DNA of 64,000 bases from Rickettsia endosymbiont of Ceutorhynchus obstrictus (lineage in GTDB: Bacteria; Pseudomonadota; Alphaproteobacteria; Rickettsiales; Rickettsiaceae): positions 806,001 to 870,000 of the forward strand of contig NZ_OZ032162.1 in the NCBI RefSeq assembly GCF_964026565.1, written 5' to 3'. Both the position numbers and the translations under genes were made by a program. Shown here one piece after another: positions 59,184 to 64,000 of the stretch. The notes beneath the pieces are model-generated. The model was not told the DNA's origin and did no database searches. It was given only the letters and a program-made list of their open reading frames with translations. The first letter of the stretch is position 1, and each line of letters begins with the position of its first letter.

Positions 59184-60350
59184 TTAGCGTCTATATAATC
59201 TATGTTTAATAAAGTACCAAAAATAATAAACTACAAAAGTTCCTACCACGGCAAAAATAGAAAATAAAAAGTCATCTCCTTCAACTAATCCATACGGTGT
59301 GCTGGCAGATAAGGCGCCGGCATATATTCCTACTGCATACATGGAAAAATATGAAAATATTGCGGTTCGGAGATCATATGCTTTAAACTTATCTAATAAT
59401 ATTAATAGATTGCAGATAAAAATCGAGCATAGGCAAATACCGATTAGTATTATAAGTAATATATTCCGGTTTTGATTCATCCCGTATAGAGGTAATAAAA
59501 TAAAACATCCTAAAAGTATTAATATTAACAGTAGGTTAGCAAAATATTTGTTAACTTTATTTAGTATATAAGACATTGGTATTATAGAAAAAAATATAGC
59601 TTTGAATATGTAAGCAAATATAATGTTTGAGCTTATTAATACTAATTCTTGTTTAAGAGCAAAAGCTTCATAATACCATAATATGTCAAAAGCAACATAA
59701 GCTACTATAAAACCCGTTAATAATTGTAATTCTATATTTTTTATTAATAAGGAAAATTTGGAATTTGATTCTAAGTTGTGAGGAGTTTTATTAGTATGCA
59801 ATAATTCCGTTAAAATATTGATGCAGTAAAGTAAGGCGCAAATTACCATCGTATAAGAATTAGGTTTTAATAAGGGTTTTAGAAAAGATACGGCAATATG
59901 TCCGCCCGCCCAAAAAAAAATGATAAGAGATAAAAAAAGATATTTTTTATCATTTGTGGATTCAATAATATGCATTATTACAGCGGTAAAATAGGCAAAT
60001 GCCGCACAGTTCATTACGACAAGACTAATTTTAATTATAGTATAATTATTGAATATAATAAGATTTATTATATTAATTATAACTATAAATAAGCTAATAA
60101 TTATGATTTTCTTATTGCTTAATTTATTAATTAATTGGGTCAAAGAAAAGGCGGCTATTATAAAACCGAGAAGTCTCGTTTGAGCAAGGTGTTCTAGTTG
60201 TTCCCCGTTTAAACCTTTAATTAGTAAAAAAGGTTTAAGTATATAAAAGTAAGTACTATTAATACAAGAGAAGAAAAATATTCCCAGCAGAGAGAAAAAA
60301 ATTGTTTTATAATCGACTTTTAAAGGCATAAATAATTGTTTGCTAAACAC
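59184..60350 (-). CDS. Major facilitator superfamily transporter
   Basis: 388 residues with about 11-12 hydrophobic helices. Met1 or Met8 could be the start. A helix 2-3 loop with LINKLSNKKIIIISLF fits the MFS motif A position loosely. Substrate cannot be told. Rickettsia species carry several such transporters for host metabolites. It is divergent from the RNase E/G gene. Confidence 0.75.
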   Translation of the reverse strand: MFSKQLFMPLKVDYKTIFFSLLGIFFFSCINSTYFYILKPFLLIKGLNGEQLEHLAQTRLLGFIIAAFSLTQLINKLSNKKIIIISLFIVIINIINLIIFNNYTIIKISLVVMNCAAFAYFTAVIMHIIESTNDKKYLFLSLIIFFWAGGHIAVSFLKPLLKPNSYTMVICALLYCINILTELLHTNKTPHNLESNSKFSLLIKNIELQLLTGFIVAYVAFDILWYYEAFALKQELVLISSNIIFAYIFKAIFFSIIPMSYILNKVNKYFANLLLILILLGCFILLPLYGMNQNRNILLIILIGICLCSIFICNLLILLDKFKAYDLRTAIFSYFSMYAVGIYAGALSASTPYGLVEGDDFLFSIFAVVGTFVVYYFWYFIKHRLYRR

Positions 60351-60606
60351 AAATACATGGTATATAAATTATGGTCAAGAATATGATTATTCTTGCCTTC
60401 AAATTATATAGCTCATAATTAAATTTAATATAATTTATTTCCCCTAAATCTATATTTTATTGTTATCTATATTTTATGATTGTTTAATAAATTCATATAC
60501 TTACATGTATATTATGTTAAAGTATTATATTTGATTTGTATATAACTTTATCTAAATCTCATAAAGATTTTAAAAATACATGTAATGTAACTATATATTT
60601 AACCCC

Positions 60607-60646
60607 AACTATGGATAAGTTTTTAAGCTAAAACTTATCCATAGTT
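60607..60646. promoter_or_regulatory. Long perfect hairpin between divergent genes
   Basis: AACTATGGATAAGTTTT and its exact complement form a 17-bp stem with a 6-nt loop (taagct). No T-tract follows, and it lies between divergent starts, so an operator or a 5'-leader structure of the RNase E/G transcript is more likely than a terminator. The rest of 60351-60813 is AT-rich with no gene. Confidence 0.5.
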
Positions 60647-60813
60647 CGCGTTATTTAATTTTACGGTAAATATAAAAATTCTAATAAAAATAATAATATG
60701 AGGATATAGCAGGTAGCTGTTCTTTAATTATATAAAAATTCAAACCGAAATAGGACAATAATAAACTTATAGATTATTACTATTTTGTGTTTAAGTCATA
60801 GTGAGCAAAATTA

Positions 60814-62958
60814 ATGAGTAAAAAAATTATAATTGACGCTAATTTTCCTAATGAAACAAGAGTAGCATTATTAGGACATAGCGACAATATAGAAGATATT
60901 GAATATGAAACGTCAATAAAACAACAAAATAAAGGTAATATTTATTTAGCAAAAATAACAAGGGTAGAGCCGTCTTTGCAAGCTGCTTTTATAGAGTACG
61001 GTATGGATAAAAGCGGATTTTTACCTTTTAGTGAAATCCACCCTAATTATTATAATTTACCTCAGACGGAGAAAAATTTTCCCGTTAATGAATTTCCGGA
61101 AATAATATCGCACGATATTATTTTAGAAGAAGGCGATGAAATCCCTTTAACGGCTTCTTACGATCCTTTAATGGATAGTGAAGAAATTGATTTAAAAGTT
61201 ATAGAAGAATTAGTCGACAATAAATTTCAGTCGGAATTTAATTTAGAGGCAGCTGACGATGTCGAAATTATTACTAATATTAAAGAAGAAAATACGCCGC
61301 ATAAACAGTATAAAATTCAGGAAGTAATAAGAAAAAATCAAATATTATTAGTCCAAGTCACCAAAGAAGAAAGAGGTAATAAATGCGCCTCTTTTACCAC
61401 TTATATATCGCTTGCCGGAAAATATTGTGTTTTAATGCCTAATAAACCAGCTCAAAACGGTGTATCACGAAAAATATCTAATGCTGACGAGAGGAAGAGA
61501 CTTAAGAATATTATTAGTAAAATAATAAATAACGAGAATGCTAAAAATATCTCTAGCGTAATTGTTCGCACTGCAGGTAAAGGGTGTACTACTCTTGACT
61601 TAAAGAAAGATTATAATTATTTAGTGCAATTGTGGAATAAAATTCGCAAAACTACTACCAAATTTCCGGCTCCCTGTTTTATACATGCAGAAGATAGTAT
61701 AATTCGTAAAACTATCAGGGATATGTGTGATCACAGCGTCAAAGAGGTCATAATCCAAGGGAAAGATGCTTATCTGGCTGCCACACGATTTATGCAAGAT
61801 ATTTTACCTTCGGAACTTGTAAAGCTTAAAGAGCATAAAAATAAAATACCGATTTTTACTAAATTTCAAGTTGAAGAGCAATTATCCAAACTTTATCAAC
61901 CGGTTGTTACTTTACCTTCCGGTGGGTATATCGTAATTAACCCAACCGAAGCACTTATTTCTATCGACGTAAATTCCGGTAAATCAACTTCTGAAAAAAA
62001 TATAGAAGAAACGGCATTAAAGACTAATTTAGAAGCGGCAAAAGAAATAGCAAGGCAAGTTAAGCTTAGAGATTTATCGGGCTTGCTAGTCGTGGATTTT
62101 ATCGATATGAGTGAGCTTAGAAATCGTAAAATCATCGAGCGATCTTTTAAAGAGTTTTTAAGTCGTGATCGCGCTCGCATACAAACCGGTCATATTAGTC
62201 AATTCGGTTTGCTTGAATTTTCTAGGCAAAGATTGCGTTCCTCTTTCTTGGAAGCTAATTCGGCAATTTGTTCTCATTGTAACGGTAAGGGGATAGTACG
62301 TGCCGATGAATCCAATGCCATGTTAATTTTACGGACGGTAGAAGACGAAATTTGTGAGGAAAAGGTTGATATAGTAAATATTTTTGCAAATATTTCTTCA
62401 ATAATTTATCTGCTTAATAGCAAACGCCGAGAAATTAAATTTATTGAAGAAAAATATAATATAAAACTTAATTTTTATTCCGATCCTAATGCTACCTCGG
62501 ATAATTATTCTATTGAAAAAATAAAATTGCTTAAAAAAAATAATGTCAACGAAGCAATAAGCAAACCGATGATCCAAAATGATAGTGCTAATTATCATGA
62601 AGCTAACAATCATGAGGGAGCCGGACAAAGGAAAGAGGTACTACGCAAAGGTAAACAGAAATGGAAAACTAATAATAATGAATCGGTAGCTTCTGAAGAG
62701 TTAAAAAATAAAGATGCGGAAGCGGTAAAAATTCTAAAAGAACCTGTTACAAACGATATTGAAAACGTACCGCCGGTAAATGATTCAGAGGGAGAGGGAA
62801 ATTATACGGCACCTGATGATAAAGCAATAGAGGGAGTTGAGGCAAAAGCGATGCCGAAACGTAAATATCGCAATAGAAGAAATTATAAGCGTTCACCTGC
62901 CGGTAATTTTAATAAAGATACTTCTAAAGAAAATAGTGAGCAACCGCCGATAACTTAA
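60814..62958 (+). CDS. rne: Ribonuclease E/G family endoribonuclease
   Basis: 714 residues. An S1 domain starts at GNIYLAKITRVEPSLQAAFI. An insertion of about 80 acidic residues interrupts it before the strand IQEVIRKNQILLVQVTKE. The DNase I-like catalytic domain has the metal-binding Asp residues in LISIDVNSGKS (about 385) and LLVVDFIDM (about 428). A Zn-link CSHCNGKG lies at about 486-493. The C-terminal ~150 residues are charged, disordered and end in an Arg/Lys-rich stretch (KRKYRNRRNYKR), a likely RNA-binding or degradosome scaffold. It processes rRNA and mRNA. Confidence 0.95.
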   Translation: MSKKIIIDANFPNETRVALLGHSDNIEDIEYETSIKQQNKGNIYLAKITRVEPSLQAAFIEYGMDKSGFLPFSEIHPNYYNLPQTEKNFPVNEFPEIISHDIILEEGDEIPLTASYDPLMDSEEIDLKVIEELVDNKFQSEFNLEAADDVEIITNIKEENTPHKQYKIQEVIRKNQILLVQVTKEERGNKCASFTTYISLAGKYCVLMPNKPAQNGVSRKISNADERKRLKNIISKIINNENAKNISSVIVRTAGKGCTTLDLKKDYNYLVQLWNKIRKTTTKFPAPCFIHAEDSIIRKTIRDMCDHSVKEVIIQGKDAYLAATRFMQDILPSELVKLKEHKNKIPIFTKFQVEEQLSKLYQPVVTLPSGGYIVINPTEALISIDVNSGKSTSEKNIEETALKTNLEAAKEIARQVKLRDLSGLLVVDFIDMSELRNRKIIERSFKEFLSRDRARIQTGHISQFGLLEFSRQRLRSSFLEANSAICSHCNGKGIVRADESNAMLILRTVEDEICEEKVDIVNIFANISSIIYLLNSKRREIKFIEEKYNIKLNFYSDPNATSDNYSIEKIKLLKKNNVNEAISKPMIQNDSANYHEANNHEGAGQRKEVLRKGKQKWKTNNNESVASEELKNKDAEAVKILKEPVTNDIENVPPVNDSEGEGNYTAPDDKAIEGVEAKAMPKRKYRNRRNYKRSPAGNFNKDTSKENSEQPPIT

Positions 62959-62984
62959 ATATATTGTTGATGTCATTCTTAGGT

Positions 62985-63125
62985 CAGCACTTAGCGGCGT
63001 TGTTGTATGACTCGATCTTACCCCGTCATTGCGAGGAGGGACGTAGTCCCTACGTGGCAATCCAGGAAAAAATAGCAAAAAATGCTATGAAACTTATTAT
63101 TTTCTAGATTGCCGCGCTCCTTCCA
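62985..63125. repeat. Palindromic repeat downstream of rne
   Basis: A gttgttgtatgactcgatc end at about 63000 is followed by a gtcattgcgaggagg ... gattgccgcgctcc palindrome. Confidence 0.55.
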
Positions 63126-63130
63126 GTCGC

Positions 63131-63300
63131 GGCGTTGTTGCATGGCTCGAATTTTTGCAAAGCGTTCGGTGTTATCTAGTTGCTTGACCACGGCATCCAG
63201 TCTTTTTATTAAGGCTTTTTCCGGATACCGTGGGAGGGGCCTCGGTATGACACCATACTTGTAATAACTATATGCGGTAAATTATGAGCCATGCAACAAA
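63131..63300. mobile_element. MITE family 2 copy upstream of ctaA
   Basis: The ends GGCGTTGTTGCATGGCTCGA and GAGCCATGCAACAA are inverted. The interior matches the 20053-20225 element in reverse (tgcaaagcgttcggtgt, tacttgtaataac). No other gene lies in 62959-63349. Confidence 0.65.
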
Positions 63301-63349
63301 TCTTATTCCAGGCGGGAATTACATCTTCCGTATAACTTAGTCGATAATT

Positions 63350-64000
63350 ATGTCCAAAACGTTAGTTACAAAATGGTTATCCCTATGTTGTCTTACGGTA
63401 ATATTCATGATCTTTATCGGCGGGGTAACCAGGCTTACAGGATCAGGATTATCAATTGTTGAATGGCAACCTATAACCGGTATTATCCCCCCTCTAAATG
63501 CTCGGCAATGGCAAATAGAATTTGCCAAATATCAAACATTTCCTGAATATCATATTCGTTACGGTATGACCTTGCTCGAATTTAAATTTATTTATTGGCT
63601 GGAATTTATTCATCGTTTAGTCGGAAGAGCTACGGGTTTAATATATCTCCTACCTTTAATATATTTTTATTTAAAAAGAGAAATTAAAAGATACTCAATT
63701 TTACCGTATATCTCTGTATTAATATTGTTTTTCATGCAAGGTTTTATGGGATGGTATATGGTTAAAAGCGGGTTAGTTAATCATCCGGCAGTTAGTCATT
63801 TTAGGTTAGCTTGTCATCTAATTATTGCCGTTATTATTTATCATTTACTTTTTTATCAATTAATAAAAAATAGCTTTGATATTCTCTTAATTTCTCCGCA
63901 AATAAATTTAAAAATACCGTTATTCTTTTGTTTAGTTGCTATTGCTATAGTCTACGGGCAAATTTTCTTGGGCGGCTTAGTTGCCGGTTTAAACGGCGGT
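63350..64000 (+). CDS. ctaA: Heme A synthase (3' part outside window)
   Basis: Hand translation from ATG 63350 gives 217 codons running off the window edge. CtaA/Cox15 motifs: FIGGVTRLTGSGLSIVEWQP, EFKFIYWLEFIHRLVGRATG with haem-ligand His residues, QGFMGWYMVKSGL, SHFRLACHL and GQIFLGGLVAGLNGG. It oxidises haem O to haem A for cytochrome c oxidase in the inner membrane. Confidence 0.95.
   Translation, partial: MSKTLVTKWLSLCCLTVIFMIFIGGVTRLTGSGLSIVEWQPITGIIPPLNARQWQIEFAKYQTFPEYHIRYGMTLLEFKFIYWLEFIHRLVGRATGLIYLLPLIYFYLKREIKRYSILPYISVLILFFMQGFMGWYMVKSGLVNHPAVSHFRLACHLIIAVIIYHLLFYQLIKNSFDILLISPQINLKIPLFFCLVAIAIVYGQIFLGGLVAGLNGG

Noticed and set aside
60607..60646. Rho-independent terminator
   Set aside because: It lies between two divergent gene starts and has no T-tract after the stem on either strand.
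1..64000. tRNA or rRNA genes
   Set aside because: No cloverleaf-like or rRNA-like segment was recognised by eye; a covariance-model scan would be needed to exclude them.

Overview
The window is from a Rickettsia chromosome (order Rickettsiales). It is AT-rich. Gaps between core genes are filled with Rickettsia-type palindromic repeats, one of which sits in frame inside murB. Core genes are typical of the genus: murC-murB-ddl-ftsQ, sucCD, lpxC, an RNase E/G and ctaA. There is also a Sca-type giant autotransporter and an abundance of decayed insertion sequences. The heavy load of mobile DNA and large modular proteins recalls the mobile-element-rich rickettsiae of arthropods. The species cannot be named from sequence reading alone.

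Layout. 1-21.2 kb is core genome: an envelope cluster (rlpA, BON lipoprotein, yciB), an iron permease with a cupredoxin, an FKBP-type isomerase, an intradiol-dioxygenase-like secreted protein, tlpA/sppA, cydB with a DUF2474-like small protein, a yefM/yoeB-type toxin-antitoxin pair, a WaaE-like glycosyltransferase, bolA/ubiK-like genes, an EAL protein, peptidoglycan precursor and division genes, and sucCD. Two families of miniature inverted-repeat elements (MITEs) lie between them. 57.9-64 kb is core again: lpxC, an MFS transporter, RNase E/G and the start of ctaA.

21.5-57.9 kb is an accessory island. It is bounded by two 1,150-bp IS5-family elements in direct orientation. Just inside them lie two 2.26-kb, almost identical, inverted copies of a dead Tn3-type transposase gene. 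The enclosed 29.6 kb is nearly free of the chromosomal repeats. It carries a 2,614-residue autotransporter with nine tandem 321-bp repeats, an AAA/PD-(D/E)XK protein, and a 2,797-residue modular protein. That protein shows two PD-(D/E)XK-like nuclease modules, a long LRR domain, a TcdA/TcdB-like pore region, a furin-like RGRR site and a latrotoxin-C-terminal-like tail. Upstream of it in the same direction is a frameshifted helical-repeat gene. The island also holds a broken ankyrin-like gene, an LRR protein between two opposed AAA/DUF4143 ATPases, a group II intron without a reverse transcriptase, an integrase fragment and a Dam methylase remnant.

The most interesting system is the giant nuclease/LRR/pore/latrotoxin-type protein with its helical upstream partner. 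Its architecture and gene order recall the large toxins implicated in reproductive parasitism in Wolbachia and Rickettsia plasmids. That functional link is inference.
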